Shown here: piece by piece, positions 19,810 through 28,599 of the stretch
Layout of the letters: every line of letters starts with the position of its first letter
Numbering within the stretch: position 1 is the stretch's first letter
Assembly: GCF_000429025.1 (NCBI RefSeq)
Contig: NZ_AUBB01000010.1
Location: forward strand, 372,001 to 436,000
Length of the DNA: 64,000 bases
Source: Actinospineispora spinosispora DSM 44797
Lineage (GTDB): Bacteria; Actinomycetota; Actinomycetes; Mycobacteriales; Pseudonocardiaceae
Reading direction: 5' to 3'
The notes under the pieces: model-generated
Told to the model about the DNA's origin: nothing
Databases searched by the model: none
The model's input: only the letters and a program-made list of their open reading frames with translations
Position numbers and translations under genes: made by a program

Positions 19810-20607
19810 GTGCGTCACGACATCACCAGCACCGCCAACCCTCGGATCAAGGCTCTGCAGCGGTTGCGCAGGCGGCGGTACCGCGACGAAGCGGGCCAGA
19901 CGCTGGTGGAGGGCTTCGAGGAGCTGTCGCTGGCGCTGTCGGCGGGGGTGACGCCCGAGACCGTGTACCAGTGCCCCGAGCTGACCGGTCTCGACGAGTA
20001 CGGAGTGCTGAGCGAACATCCCGGGTTCGCGGCCGCCGAGCTGGTCAAGGTCAGCCAGACCGTGTTCGACAAGATCGCGTACCGCGAGTCACCGGACGGG
20101 TGGCTCGCGGTACTGCCCGCGATCCGTACCGGGCTGGCCGACCTCACGTGCGGCACCGACCCGCTCATCCTGGTGTGCGAGGGAGTGGAGAAGCCCGGCA
20201 ACCTGGGTGCGATGCTCCGCACCGCGGACGCGGCCGGAGTGGCCGCGGTGATCGCCACCGACCCCGGGACGGACTGGGCGAACCCGAACGTCGTGCGGGC
20301 CAGCAAGGGCGCGGTCTATGCGGTCCCGGTGGTCGCGGCCGAGACCGACGAGGTGCTGGCCTGGCTGACCGAGCGGGACATCCCGATCGTGGCGACGACC
20401 CCCGACGCCAGCGAGATCTACACCAAGCTGGACCTGCGCGGCCCGCTGGCGATCGCAGTCGGCTCGGAGAAGTACGGCCTCTCCGAGGCCTGGCTGTCCG
20501 CGGCGACCCACCGCGCCCTGATCCCGATGAGCGGCCGGGTCGACTCTCTCAACGTCGCCGCCTCGGCCGCGATCCTCCTCTACGAGGCAGTCCGCCAGAA
20601 CGCATAG
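19810..20607 (+). CDS. TrmH/SpoU-family RNA 2'-O-methyltransferase
   Basis: 265 residues. The N-terminal substrate-binding domain (ITSTANPRIKALQRLRRRRYRDEAGQ) resembles the SpoU substrate-binding fold. The C-terminal SPOUT knot has motif 1 VEKPGNLGAMLRTADAAGV, motif 2 LAIAVGSEKYGLSEAW and motif 3 IPMSGRVDSLNVAASAAILLYE. The family uses S-adenosylmethionine to methylate ribose 2'-OH in rRNA or tRNA. The similar TsnR/AviRb subgroup confers antibiotic resistance, but nothing here proves that. GTG start, 19 bp after the MaoC gene. Confidence 0.9.
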   Translation: MRHDITSTANPRIKALQRLRRRRYRDEAGQTLVEGFEELSLALSAGVTPETVYQCPELTGLDEYGVLSEHPGFAAAELVKVSQTVFDKIAYRESPDGWLAVLPAIRTGLADLTCGTDPLILVCEGVEKPGNLGAMLRTADAAGVAAVIATDPGTDWANPNVVRASKGAVYAVPVVAAETDEVLAWLTERDIPIVATTPDASEIYTKLDLRGPLAIAVGSEKYGLSEAWLSAATHRALIPMSGRVDSLNVAASAAILLYEAVRQNA

Positions 20608-20637
20608 CCGCTGCCGGGACGCCGGCGACCGGAGACC

Positions 20638-20701
20638 TTGCACGTCTTCGTGCTGTGTCGCACATGTCCGGATGTCTGCGACGCAGCACGTAGGTGTGCA
20701 A
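20638..20701. repeat. 64-bp palindromic element, copy A (convergent gap)
   Basis: Outer arms TTGCAC/GTGCAA (20638-20643, 20696-20701), a 5x5-nt unpaired bubble (20644-20648, 20691-20695), and 21-bp inner arms (20649-20669, 20670-20690) centred on TCCGGA. Four inner pairs depart from Watson-Crick. Three of them are G-U pairs in the + strand RNA. It lies between the convergent methyltransferase and ArsR genes. It may be a bidirectional terminator or a mobile palindromic repeat. Confidence 0.8.
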
Positions 20702-20721
20702 AGTATGGCGAAGTGCCGGAC

Positions 20722-21033
20722 CTAGCGCGGATCCCTGAGCACGGCGTCCAGTAGGCCTGGGTAGCGCTTGTCCAGGTCCTCGCGGCGCAGTGTGAGCATG
20801 TGCTCGCGGCCGTGCGGCTGCTGCCAGATCACGCCGCTGTCCCGCAGCACCCGCCAGTGGTGGGTGAGGGTCGATTTCGACATCTGCGGATCGACGAGCG
20901 TCCCGACGGCCCCGCACGAATGCTCACCCAGCTCCGCCAGCACGCGAACGATGCCGAGCCGGATCGGGTTGCCGAGCGCGCTCAGCACCTCTTCCAGACG
21001 GATCTGGGCCGGTTCGGGGTGTCGGGCGAGCAT
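20722..21033 (-). CDS. ArsR-family winged-helix repressor
   Basis: 103 residues. Winged-helix domain: EEVLSALGNPIRLGIVRVLAE, then recognition helix MSKSTLTHHWRVLRDSGVI and the wing QQPHGREHMLTL. It has only one cysteine (Cys40 or so) and no CxCxxC, so metal sensing as in ArsR/SmtB is unlikely. It is divergent from a DHA2 efflux pump gene, with an 8-bp inverted repeat in between. The natural reading is a repressor of the pump and of itself. Confidence 0.88.
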   Translation of the reverse strand: MLARHPEPAQIRLEEVLSALGNPIRLGIVRVLAELGEHSCGAVGTLVDPQMSKSTLTHHWRVLRDSGVIWQQPHGREHMLTLRREDLDKRYPGLLDAVLRDPR

Positions 21034-21098
21034 GACCCGAGCCTAACAAAAAGGTACGAAAAAACTCGAACGATTGTCCGAAGGGGAGCTACGCTTCG

Positions 21099-21122
21099 AC
21101 TGTACGCAAATAGTCGTACAGT
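21099..21122. promoter_or_regulatory. Inverted repeat operator upstream of efflux pump
   Basis: ACTGTACG (21099-21106) and CGTACAGT (21115-21122), perfect arms with 8-nt spacer, 18 bp before the pump start codon and within the divergent gap with the ArsR gene. Likely the repressor's site. Confidence 0.65.
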
Positions 21123-21140
21123 TGAGGAAGGGAACCCCGC

Positions 21141-22568
21141 ATGTCGCAGACACTGCCGGTCCAGCCGGTCCACCGGAGGCTGGGCTGGACCCTCGCGCTC
21201 CTGGCCCTGGGCCAGCTGATCTTCTCGCTGGACCTCAACATCGTGTTCGTCGCGCTTCCGGACATCGGCGCCGACCTGGGCTTCTCCGGCCAGACCCAGC
21301 AGTGGGTGGTCAGCGCCTACGTCGTGTTCGCGGGCGGTTTCCTGCTCTTCGGCGGGCGCGCGGCCGATCTGGTCGGCCGGCGCAGGGTGTTCGTGCTCGC
21401 ACTCGCCATCTATGCGGTGTCCTCGCTGGCCGGCGGGTTGGCGACCACGCCGCTGATGATCGTGGTCGCACGAGCGGTGCAGGGCATCGGCGGGGCGCTG
21501 CTGCTGCCCTCGACGCTCGCCCTGATCGGCACGTTGTTCGCGGAGGGCCGTGAACGCAACCGGGCGCTCGCGGTCTGGGGTGGTGCGGGGGCGAGCGGGC
21601 TGACGGTCGGCGCGCTCCTTGGCGGGATCCTTACACAGGGTTTCGGCTGGTCGGCGGTGTTCTTCGTCAACGTGCCGCTCGCCGGCGGGGTGGCGCTCGC
21701 GGCATTGCTGGTCATCCCGAAGGACGTGCGGGCCCAGGTACGGCGCCGCTTCGACCTGCCTGGTGCGCTCACCGTGACCGGTGGCGCGACGTTGCTGGTC
21801 TTCGCACTGGTCCAGGGCCCGGAGCTGGGCTGGGCCTCGCTTCCGGTGGTGCTCGCCGCCGCTCTCGCCGCTCTGCTGCTGGTCGCGTTCGTGATCATCG
21901 AGCGACGCAGTGTGGACCCGTTGATGCCGTTCTCGTTGCTGCGCAACCGCAGCCTGGTGTGCGGTGTCGCGGTCACCTTCGTCTTCATGGCGACCTTCGG
22001 CGCGCTGCCGTACTTCCTCACCGTGCTGCTGCAGACCGTGCATCATTTCAGCGCGCTTCAGGCGGGCCTGGCGTTCCTGGTGCCGTCGGTGGCGATCGCC
22101 AGCGGCACACAGCTCGGTGAACGGATGGTCGCACGCTGGGGGTCGCGCACGACGCTGTTGCTCGCCTTCGGGCTGGGAGTGCTCGGCACCGTTGCGCTGG
22201 CCTGGGGTTTCGACGCGCAGCGTGGGTACTGGGCGTTGGTGCCGGGGCTGGTCGTGTCCGGGGTCGGGCAGGGGATCGTCTGGACCGGCATGTGGATCGC
22301 CGCCGCCACTGGCGTCGGCCCGGATCAGCAGGGTGTCGCGGCCGGCACCGCGTCGACGACGCTGAACATCGGCAACGCCATCGGCCTCGGTGTGCTGATC
22401 GCGGTGGCCAACGCCGGTCTCGCCGGACGGCAGGGTGATCAGCTCGGCGCCGCGTTGGCCGAGGGCGGACGGATCGCGGTGCTGCTCGCCGCCGCGGGCA
22501 TGGCGCTGGGCGGACTCGTCGTGCTCTTCCTGCTGCGGGACCGTGATCGGACCGCTATTCGGGCGTAG
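21141..22568 (+). CDS. MFS drug efflux transporter, DHA2/EmrB-QacA type
   Basis: 475-residue inner-membrane protein with about 14 hydrophobic segments. Motif A is GGRAADLVGRRRVF between TM2 and TM3. LDLNIVFVALPDIGADLGF is the TM1 signature of DHA2 pumps. ARAVQGIGGALLLPSTLALI and GLTVGALLGGILTQGFGW (motif C) mark an exporter. It probably extrudes a toxic small molecule by proton antiport and is repressed by the divergent ArsR protein. Its 3' end overlaps the convergent MFS gene by 14 bp. Confidence 0.9.
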   Translation: MSQTLPVQPVHRRLGWTLALLALGQLIFSLDLNIVFVALPDIGADLGFSGQTQQWVVSAYVVFAGGFLLFGGRAADLVGRRRVFVLALAIYAVSSLAGGLATTPLMIVVARAVQGIGGALLLPSTLALIGTLFAEGRERNRALAVWGGAGASGLTVGALLGGILTQGFGWSAVFFVNVPLAGGVALAALLVIPKDVRAQVRRRFDLPGALTVTGGATLLVFALVQGPELGWASLPVVLAAALAALLLVAFVIIERRSVDPLMPFSLLRNRSLVCGVAVTFVFMATFGALPYFLTVLLQTVHHFSALQAGLAFLVPSVAIASGTQLGERMVARWGSRTTLLLAFGLGVLGTVALAWGFDAQRGYWALVPGLVVSGVGQGIVWTGMWIAAATGVGPDQQGVAAGTASTTLNIGNAIGLGVLIAVANAGLAGRQGDQLGAALAEGGRIAVLLAAAGMALGGLVVLFLLRDRDRTAIRA

Positions 22569-23742
22569 CGACCGGCTCCCCGTCGGGTGGGGCGGTGAGC
22601 TGGGGGAGCGCGGCGAGCGCCACGGCCGCCAGCAGCAGTGAGCCACCGGCTACGGCGAAGGCCAGGTTCACCTGCCCGTGGTAGATCGGCAACAGGATCA
22701 GCGGGCCGACCGCGGACCCGGTGAAGCGGAACGCCGAGACCCCGGACAGCGCGCCACCCCGGTTCGTCGGGACCGCGCGCACGGTCAGGTTCTGCAGTGA
22801 CACGTTGAGCAGCGAGGAGGCCACACCGGCCGCGGTCCAGCACAGCGCGAGCGCGACCAGCGAGCCGGTGTGACTCACCGAGGCGACGCAGCCCGCGGTG
22901 AGCACCGAGGCGACCACGCCGCACGTCCGGGCGCCCACCTTCTCGGTGAGCCCACCCCAGATGGCGCCGAGCACCAGCCCCGCCACGCCGAAGCCGAGCA
23001 GCGCGAAACCGGTGACCTCCGGGTCGAGCCGCAGGTGGTCGGTGCAGTACAGCGCCACGAGGAACGGCAGCGAGACCGCACCGAAGTAGCTGACGAACGC
23101 CGCGACGGACAGCAGACCCATCCGGGGGTTGACCAACGGACGCAGCCGGGGAGCGGCCACTCCCCGGCGTGCGCTGCCCGGCGGCGGGGCCAGCGCGAGC
23201 AGTGCCGCGGCGACGGCGACGACGAGGAACCCCCATCGCCAGTTCGTGCCCGCCGCGAGACCGCCGATCAACGGGGCGAACGACTGGCCGCCCGCCTGGC
23301 AGCTGGTGAAGATGCCGACCGAACGGCTCAGCCGGGCCGTCGGGACCATGTCGGCGAGCCCGGCGAGCAGCAGGGGAGAGGTGAAGGCGTTCGCCGCACC
23401 GAGGACGCCGCGCATGCTCAGGAACAGCCAGGCGTCCGGCGCCACCGCGCACACCACGGCCGCCACGAGGTACACCAGGTAGGCGATGAAGACCGTGCGA
23501 CGGCGTCCCCAGCGTTCGCCGAGTGTCCCGGACACCAGCTGGACCAGCGCGAACGGCACGAAGTAGACCGAGAGCGACAGCGCGGCCGTGCTCACCGAGA
23601 CACCGAGGGACTGGCCGATCTGCGGCAGCATCGGCGAGACCACCCCGCCACCGAACGGGCCGAGCGCCGCGCCCACGTAGACCGCCGCGATGCGCAGCCG
23701 GCCGATCAGCCCCTCGCCGCTGCTCGACGTGCCATCGCTCAA
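22555..23742 (-). CDS. MFS transporter in lyase-LacI operon
   Basis: 395 residues, 12 predicted membrane segments. GTLGERWGRRRTVFIAYLVYL is motif A. The protein resembles DHA1/Bcr-like transporters (VSPMLPQIGQSLGVSVSTAALSL). It is the third gene of a minus-strand set, lyase then LacI regulator then this gene, and its start overlaps the regulator stop by 4 bp. The context suggests uptake or export of the lyase substrate. Direction is not decidable from sequence. Confidence 0.85.
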   Translation of the reverse strand: MSDGTSSSGEGLIGRLRIAAVYVGAALGPFGGGVVSPMLPQIGQSLGVSVSTAALSLSVYFVPFALVQLVSGTLGERWGRRRTVFIAYLVYLVAAVVCAVAPDAWLFLSMRGVLGAANAFTSPLLLAGLADMVPTARLSRSVGIFTSCQAGGQSFAPLIGGLAAGTNWRWGFLVVAVAAALLALAPPPGSARRGVAAPRLRPLVNPRMGLLSVAAFVSYFGAVSLPFLVALYCTDHLRLDPEVTGFALLGFGVAGLVLGAIWGGLTEKVGARTCGVVASVLTAGCVASVSHTGSLVALALCWTAAGVASSLLNVSLQNLTVRAVPTNRGGALSGVSAFRFTGSAVGPLILLPIYHGQVNLAFAVAGGSLLLAAVALAALPQLTAPPDGEPVATPE

Positions 23743-24764
23743 CGCGCGGGCTCCACCCGCGGTGTGGTGGTCGACTGACGGAGCACCAGCTCGACCGGGT
23801 CGGTGACGACCTCGGTGATGGCCTCCTCGGGACCGCGGCGCGCGAGCAGCTCCAGCGCGCGCCTGCCCAGCTCCTCCAACGGCATCCGAACCGTGGTGAG
23901 CCCCGGCACCAGGTGGCTGGCCAGCGGCATGTCGTGCACCGCGACCATGGACAGGTCCCTCGGAACCGACACCCCGTGCGCGTGCGCGGTGTGCAGCGCG
24001 CCGACGGCGGAGGCCACGTTGGCGACGAACACGGCGGTGGGCGGCCTAGGGCCGGCGAGCAGCCGCTCGAGCGCGACCGCGCCACCCGAGGGCGTGTAGT
24101 CGGCGTGCACGACGAAACCGTCTTCGACCGGCAGGTTCGCGTCGCGCATCGCGCTGAGGTACCCGGCCCTGCGGCGCCGCCCGGTGTCGGCGCCCTCGGG
24201 CCCGGCCAGGTGGGCGATGCGCCGGTGCCCGAGCGACACCAGGTGATCGACCGCGAGCCGGCTGCCCCGCTCGTCGTCCAGCACCACGTAGCGCTGCGAC
24301 CCGGCCAACGTCCGGTTCACCAGGACCCAGGGCACCTCCGCCGTGCGCAGCTGCGCCAGCTCGTGGCCCGACTCCTCGCCCGCGAACAACAACCCGTCCA
24401 CCCTGCCCTGCCCGAGCAGGTCCAGGTAGTGGCTCAGGCCCAGCCGCACACCCGACGAGCTGGCGGTCATCAGGCCATAGCCGAGCGCACCCGCCGCCGC
24501 CTCGGCACCCTTGATGATCTCCGCGTACACCGGGTTGGCGAAGTCGGGGATGAGCAGGCCGAACATGTAGGCACGGTTGGTGCGCAGGCTGCGTGCCGCT
24601 GCGTTGGGCCGATAGCCCAGTTTCTCGATGGTGTCCTTGACCCGGCGGCGCGTCTCCGGACGCACGTTCAGCTTCGGGTCGTCGTTGATCACCCGTGACA
24701 CGACCGAGCGGTCGACCCCGGCCTGCAGCGCCACGTCGTTCAAGGTGACCTTGACCGACCGCAC
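23739..24764 (-). CDS. LacI-family transcriptional regulator
   Basis: About 341 residues. HTH VTLNDVALQAGVDRSVVSRVI, hinge YRPNAAARSLRTNRAYMFGLLIPD, then the sugar-binding-protein-like effector domain with GHRRIAHLAGPEG and SMVAVHDMPLASHL. Start GTG 24764 is preferred because AGAGGAG lies 9 nt upstream and the HTH then begins at once. Starts at 24785 or 24815 are possible. It lies between the lyase and MFS genes on the same strand. A CAATCGATTG site upstream of the lyase is the likely operator. Confidence 0.85.
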   Translation of the reverse strand: MRSVKVTLNDVALQAGVDRSVVSRVINDDPKLNVRPETRRRVKDTIEKLGYRPNAAARSLRTNRAYMFGLLIPDFANPVYAEIIKGAEAAAGALGYGLMTASSSGVRLGLSHYLDLLGQGRVDGLLFAGEESGHELAQLRTAEVPWVLVNRTLAGSQRYVVLDDERGSRLAVDHLVSLGHRRIAHLAGPEGADTGRRRRAGYLSAMRDANLPVEDGFVVHADYTPSGGAVALERLLAGPRPPTAVFVANVASAVGALHTAHAHGVSVPRDLSMVAVHDMPLASHLVPGLTTVRMPLEELGRRALELLARRGPEEAITEVVTDPVELVLRQSTTTPRVEPAR

Positions 24765-24890
24765 GCGACGCTGCTCCTCTGGCACGACGCTCCGCCCTCC
24801 CGTCATGCGGACCACCCCCTGTCGAGGTACCGAAGCAGAGTAGTCGTGACCGGGTCGCGCGGCCCGTCGAGCCGGTTGCGGCTGATCATG

Positions 24891-26234
24891 TCAGGGTGCC
24901 GTACCGGACCACGCGGCGAGTGCGGCGGCCACCGTCGCCCTGGGCCGGCCGAGGTAGGAGTCCGGCGTCAGCTCGCCGTCGACCGTCCCGCGCAGGTGGT
25001 CCGGCAGGTGCGGCGCGAGCGTCTCGGCGAGGGGAGCCCCGGTCGCCCTGCAGCGCTGAACAGCCGCGTAGACGACATCGTGCGCGCGTTCCCTGCCCAG
25101 CGCCGGGGCCAACCGCATCATGTACGCCTCGGCCATCACCAGACCACCGTCCGCGCGCAGGTTGTCCCGCATCGCCTCGGGGAAGACCTGCAGCCCTTGC
25201 GCGGTCGACGCACAGGTCCGCAGGGCGCCCGCGCACAGACAGACCAGCTGGGGCAGCACCTGCCACTCGATCTGCCACTCACCGGCGGCCCTCTCGTGGC
25301 CGGCCTCCATGGCGCGGAACAACGCCGAGCTGAGCGCACCCGCCGTACCCGCCATGCCGATCACGGCCTCGGACTCGATCGGGTTGACCTTCTGCGGCAT
25401 CGTCGACGAGGCGCCCCGGTGATGGCCGGCGGCCTCGGCCACCTCCGCGATCTCGGTCCGTGACAGGTCGACGACCTCACGGGCGAAGCGCGCGCAGGTC
25501 GCCGCGACGAGCGCGCAGACCAGCCCGAACTCGGCGAGACAGTCGCGCGCGACGTGCCAGGGGACCTCGGTGCTGGTGAGACCGAGCAGCTGCGCGACCC
25601 GGCCGCGCAGCGCGGCGGCCTGGTCACCGTACGCGGCCGACGTGCCGCCTGCCCCGAACAGCGACACCACACCGGCGCGTGACCGGGCGGCGGTGAGGCG
25701 CTCGTGGTGCCGGGCCAGCTCGGCGAGGTAGGAGGCGAGCTTGGCGCCGAACGTGGTCGGTACCGCCTGCAGCGCGTGGGTCCGGCCCGCGATGACGGTG
25801 TCCTGATGTCGCAGTGCGAGTTCGGCGAGTGCGTCGCCGAGGCGGGTGAGTAGCTCGGCGAGCCGTGTCCCGGACTCGGCCAGCTGGAGCGCGAGACCGG
25901 TGTCCATGATGTCCTGCGTGGTCGCGCCGTAGTGCAGATGGCCCCGGTGTTCCTCGGGTAGCGCCTCGTCCAGCTGACGCACGAGCGACAGGATCGGGTA
26001 GCCGACCGTGCGGGCCTCGCGCCACAGCCGCTCGGTGTCGATGTGTTCGGGGACGGCCACGTCGACGATGGCCGCCGCGTCCTCGGCCCGCAGGACACCC
26101 AGTTCGGCCTGTGCCGTGGCCAGCGCGGCCTCGACGCGGAGCCACGAGTGGATCGTCGCATCCTCGGACCACAGCCGATCGGTCTTGCGATCGCCGTGCA
26201 GCCCGAGCAACATCTCGAAGCGGTGTGGAAGCAC
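24891..26234 (-). CDS. Fumarase/aspartase-superfamily lyase (PcaB / adenylosuccinate-lyase-like)
   Basis: 447 residues. The superfamily signature SSTMPQKVNPIESEAV holds the catalytic serine loop. YGATTQDIMDTGLAL and AGRTHALQAVPTTFGAKLA supply the other two active-site regions. The pattern fits 3-carboxy-cis,cis-muconate cycloisomerase or an adenylosuccinate-lyase paralogue. No other protocatechuate genes are nearby and no purine gene is adjacent, so I do not name it pcaB or purB. GTG 26232-26234 is preceded by AGGAGG. It heads an operon with a LacI regulator and an MFS carrier, suggesting catabolism of an imported acid. Confidence 0.8.
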   Translation of the reverse strand: MLPHRFEMLLGLHGDRKTDRLWSEDATIHSWLRVEAALATAQAELGVLRAEDAAAIVDVAVPEHIDTERLWREARTVGYPILSLVRQLDEALPEEHRGHLHYGATTQDIMDTGLALQLAESGTRLAELLTRLGDALAELALRHQDTVIAGRTHALQAVPTTFGAKLASYLAELARHHERLTAARSRAGVVSLFGAGGTSAAYGDQAAALRGRVAQLLGLTSTEVPWHVARDCLAEFGLVCALVAATCARFAREVVDLSRTEIAEVAEAAGHHRGASSTMPQKVNPIESEAVIGMAGTAGALSSALFRAMEAGHERAAGEWQIEWQVLPQLVCLCAGALRTCASTAQGLQVFPEAMRDNLRADGGLVMAEAYMMRLAPALGRERAHDVVYAAVQRCRATGAPLAETLAPHLPDHLRGTVDGELTPDSYLGRPRATVAAALAAWSGTAP

Positions 26235-26265
26235 GGGCGCCTCCTGGCGGTCCTCGACGATCGCT

Positions 26266-26275
26266 CAATCGATTG
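26266..26275. promoter_or_regulatory. LacI-type operator upstream of the lyase operon
   Basis: Perfect 10-bp palindrome CAATCGATTG, 32 bp upstream of the lyase start. Its AATCGATT core is identical to the sites of the sugar island 15-20 kb away. Confidence 0.6.
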
Positions 26276-26312
26276 CCCGAAAACTCTACCCCGAGAATCT
26301 AGACTTGGCGCC

Positions 26313-26855
26313 ATGCCGCGAATTCGGTTCCTGCTCCCCGCCCTGCTGGTGTGTGCGGTCGTCCCGCTGGCGGGTTGTGCCACCGCGTCCGCTCCCGCCC
26401 CGCCCCAGGCGCAGACCTCGGCTCCGCCGCGCCCCGGCGAGGTGCTGCTCACCGGCGCCGTGACGAGGCCCGGAGTGCTCACCCGCGAGGCGCTGGCGGC
26501 CATGCCGAGCCAGACGGTCTCGGTCACGTTCGGCACGGACCGGGGCAGCGAGCAGCACACCGAGGTGGGGGTCCCGCTGGCCACCGTGATCGACCAGGCC
26601 GGCCCGGTCACCACCCCGGGCGTCAAGCACGACGTGCTCTCCACCGGCGTGCTGGTCGTCGGCGCCGACGGTTACCGCGCACTCGTCTCCTACGGCGAGA
26701 TGTCACCGGGGTTCGGTCACGCCGTGGTCCTGCTGGCCACGACCCAGGACGGCAGGCCGCTGGACCGGCCGAGGCTGGTCCTGCCCGGTGACGTCAAGGG
26801 CGGTCGGTACGTCTCCGACATCGTCCGGCTGGAGGTCATCCATCCCGGGGGTTGA
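26313..26855 (+). CDS. Lipoprotein with sulfite-oxidase-like molybdopterin-binding fold
   Basis: 180 residues. The signal peptide ends in a clear lipobox (PLAGC, Cys22), so it is a cell-surface lipoprotein. After a Pro/Ala linker, the domain GEVLLTGAVTRPGVLTREAL, VGVPLATVIDQAGP, VVGADGYRALVSYGEM and LVLPGDVKGGRYVSDIVRLEV follows the pattern of the oxidoreductase molybdopterin-binding (sulfite-oxidase) fold. It is much shorter than a catalytic enzyme and the usual active-site cysteine is not visible, so it is probably a non-catalytic or cofactor-free relative. ATG 26313 is chosen by the signal peptide. Confidence 0.72.
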   Translation: MPRIRFLLPALLVCAVVPLAGCATASAPAPPQAQTSAPPRPGEVLLTGAVTRPGVLTREALAAMPSQTVSVTFGTDRGSEQHTEVGVPLATVIDQAGPVTTPGVKHDVLSTGVLVVGADGYRALVSYGEMSPGFGHAVVLLATTQDGRPLDRPRLVLPGDVKGGRYVSDIVRLEVIHPGG

Positions 26856-26897
26856 CCGATTCGTTCAAGACGACGTCCCCCGCCCGAGGGCAGGATC

Positions 26898-27785
26898 ATG
26901 CCCATGACGTTCGATCTCGCCTCGGCCACCCGATTCATGACGACCCACGCACGACTGCTGGAACGGCGGCGATTCGATCTGCTCACCGGCGAGGGCGACG
27001 CAGACGCCGTCCACCGGGCGCTGGACGCCTATCGCAACGCCGACGGCGGGTTCGGCTGGGGTTTCGAGCCCGACCTGCGCAGCCCGGAGAGCCAGCCGGT
27101 CGGAGCGTTGCACGCGCTGGAGGTTCTGGAGGAGACCGGTGGTTCGACCGGTCCGTTGAGCGACTGGCTGGCCTCGATCACCCTCGCGGACGGCGGGCTG
27201 CCGTTCGCCCTCCCGGTCCGGCAGCCGGTCGGATCGGCCCCCTGGTGGGTCGGTGCCGACCCGATGGAGTCCTCACTGCACCTGACGAGCGTGATCGTCG
27301 CGCTGGCGCACCGCGTCGCGCGACACGACGCCGAGCTGCGCGCGCACCCGTGGTTGGCCCGCTCGACCGAGTACTGCTGGCGGGCGATCACCGCCATGCA
27401 GAAGCCGGAGTCGACCTACGAGCTGAAGAACGTGCTGTGGTTCCTGGACTCGATCGCCGGGAGCAGGCCCGACGCCGTCGTCGAGCTGGAGCGGGTGCTG
27501 GCCTGGGTCCCGGAGGACGGAGTCCGTGCGGTCGAGGGTGGCGTCGAGGGTGAGGTCATGCACCCGCTGGACTTCTCGCCGTGGCCGGACGGCCCGCTGA
27601 GGTCCCGGATGAACACGGCGATCATCGAGCCGGACCTGGTGCGCCTGGCCGGGCTGCAGCGGGCCGACGACGGTGGCTGGACGGTCAACTTCGCGTCGCA
27701 GACCGAGGCGGCCGCCCTGGAGTGGCGCGGCTACGCGACGGTCGGGGCGGTCAAGATCCTGCACGATCACGGCATCAACGGCTGA
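26898..27785 (+). CDS. Alpha-alpha toroid (prenyltransferase/squalene-cyclase-like) protein
   Basis: 295 residues, no signal peptide. Repeated helical units carry GG-F/W motifs (RNADGGFGWGFEPDL near 50, ADGGLPFALPV near 105, RADDGGWTVNF near 265), as in the alpha-alpha barrels of terpene cyclases and protein prenyltransferases. The DxDD and zinc-site motifs of those enzymes are absent, so catalysis is doubtful. It sits 42 bp after the lipoprotein gene and before an HTH gene. The function is not recognised. Confidence 0.6.
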   Translation: MPMTFDLASATRFMTTHARLLERRRFDLLTGEGDADAVHRALDAYRNADGGFGWGFEPDLRSPESQPVGALHALEVLEETGGSTGPLSDWLASITLADGGLPFALPVRQPVGSAPWWVGADPMESSLHLTSVIVALAHRVARHDAELRAHPWLARSTEYCWRAITAMQKPESTYELKNVLWFLDSIAGSRPDAVVELERVLAWVPEDGVRAVEGGVEGEVMHPLDFSPWPDGPLRSRMNTAIIEPDLVRLAGLQRADDGGWTVNFASQTEAAALEWRGYATVGAVKILHDHGING

Positions 27786-27828
27786 CGATTCGGTGTGCGC
27801 CGAAGTGTCGCCGGGCTAGCGTTGGGGC

Positions 27829-28599
27829 ATGTCCTCACCGGAGCCCGTGGTCGGCGATGTCGAGATCTCCGAGGTGGGGGCGTTGCTCGCGGACCGCGCC
27901 CGGTGCCGGGTGCTCATGGCGCTGCACGACGGGCGCGCGCTGCCGGCCAGCGTGCTGGCCGACGAGGCCGGGGTGTCCCGCTCCACCGCGAGCGGGCACC
28001 TCGGCAAGCTCACCGACGCCGGACTGCTGACCGTCGAGGCGCACGGGCGGCACCGGTACTACCGGCTGGCCGGCGACCAGGTCGGGGAGCTGTTGGAGAA
28101 GCTCATGGCGCTGGCGCCGCCCCGCCCGGTGCGCTCACTGCGGGAGGGCACCCGCGCCGCACAGCTGCGCACCGCCCGGACCTGCTACGACCACCTGGCC
28201 GGTCGGCTGGGGGTCGAGCTGATGGCGGCGCTGCTGCGAGACGGGTGCCTTGCCGGGGGCGACGGACAGTTCCGACTGCGCAGCGCCGACCGGGACCGCG
28301 TGTCGGCGTACGGCCGGGACGTGGACTACACCGTGACCCCGCGCGGCTGGGAGTTCCTGGACACCGCCGGCATCCGGGTGCCGAAGGGCAACCGGCGGCT
28401 CGTCCGCTACTGCGTGGACTGGAGCGAGCAGCGGCACCACCTGGCCGGGCAGCTCGGACGTGCGCTGCTCGACCACTTCCTCGACCACTCGTGGGTCGAA
28501 CGCCGGGCCGTCGGCCGGGGCGTGCGGGTCACGCGGGAGGGTCGCGCGGCGCTCGCCGACGTGTTCTCCGTGGACTGGGCGACTACCCGCGCCGGGTAG
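27829..28599 (+). CDS. ArsR-like winged-helix regulator with C-terminal extension
   Basis: 256 residues. The N-terminal winged helix is LLADRARCRVLMALHDGRALPA, recognition helix VSRSTASGHLGKLTDAGLL and wing EAHGRHRYYRL. About 150 C-terminal residues follow, with CVDWSEQRHHLAGQLGRALLDHF, a tail seen in a large actinobacterial ArsR subgroup, possibly an effector domain. Its 3' end overlaps the convergent CNNM gene by 17 bp. Targets are unknown. Confidence 0.85.
   Translation: MSSPEPVVGDVEISEVGALLADRARCRVLMALHDGRALPASVLADEAGVSRSTASGHLGKLTDAGLLTVEAHGRHRYYRLAGDQVGELLEKLMALAPPRPVRSLREGTRAAQLRTARTCYDHLAGRLGVELMAALLRDGCLAGGDGQFRLRSADRDRVSAYGRDVDYTVTPRGWEFLDTAGIRVPKGNRRLVRYCVDWSEQRHHLAGQLGRALLDHFLDHSWVERRAVGRGVRVTREGRAALADVFSVDWATTRAG

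Noticed and set aside
24891..26234. Purine-pathway purB
   Set aside because: Superfamily signature fits, but the LacI and MFS partners and lack of purine genes favour a catabolic lyase. Left unnamed.
26043..26312. Long open frame extending the lipoprotein gene upstream through the lyase 5' end
   Set aside because: It overlaps the lyase coding region on the other strand and its own signal peptide begins at 26313, so the extra part is a shadow.
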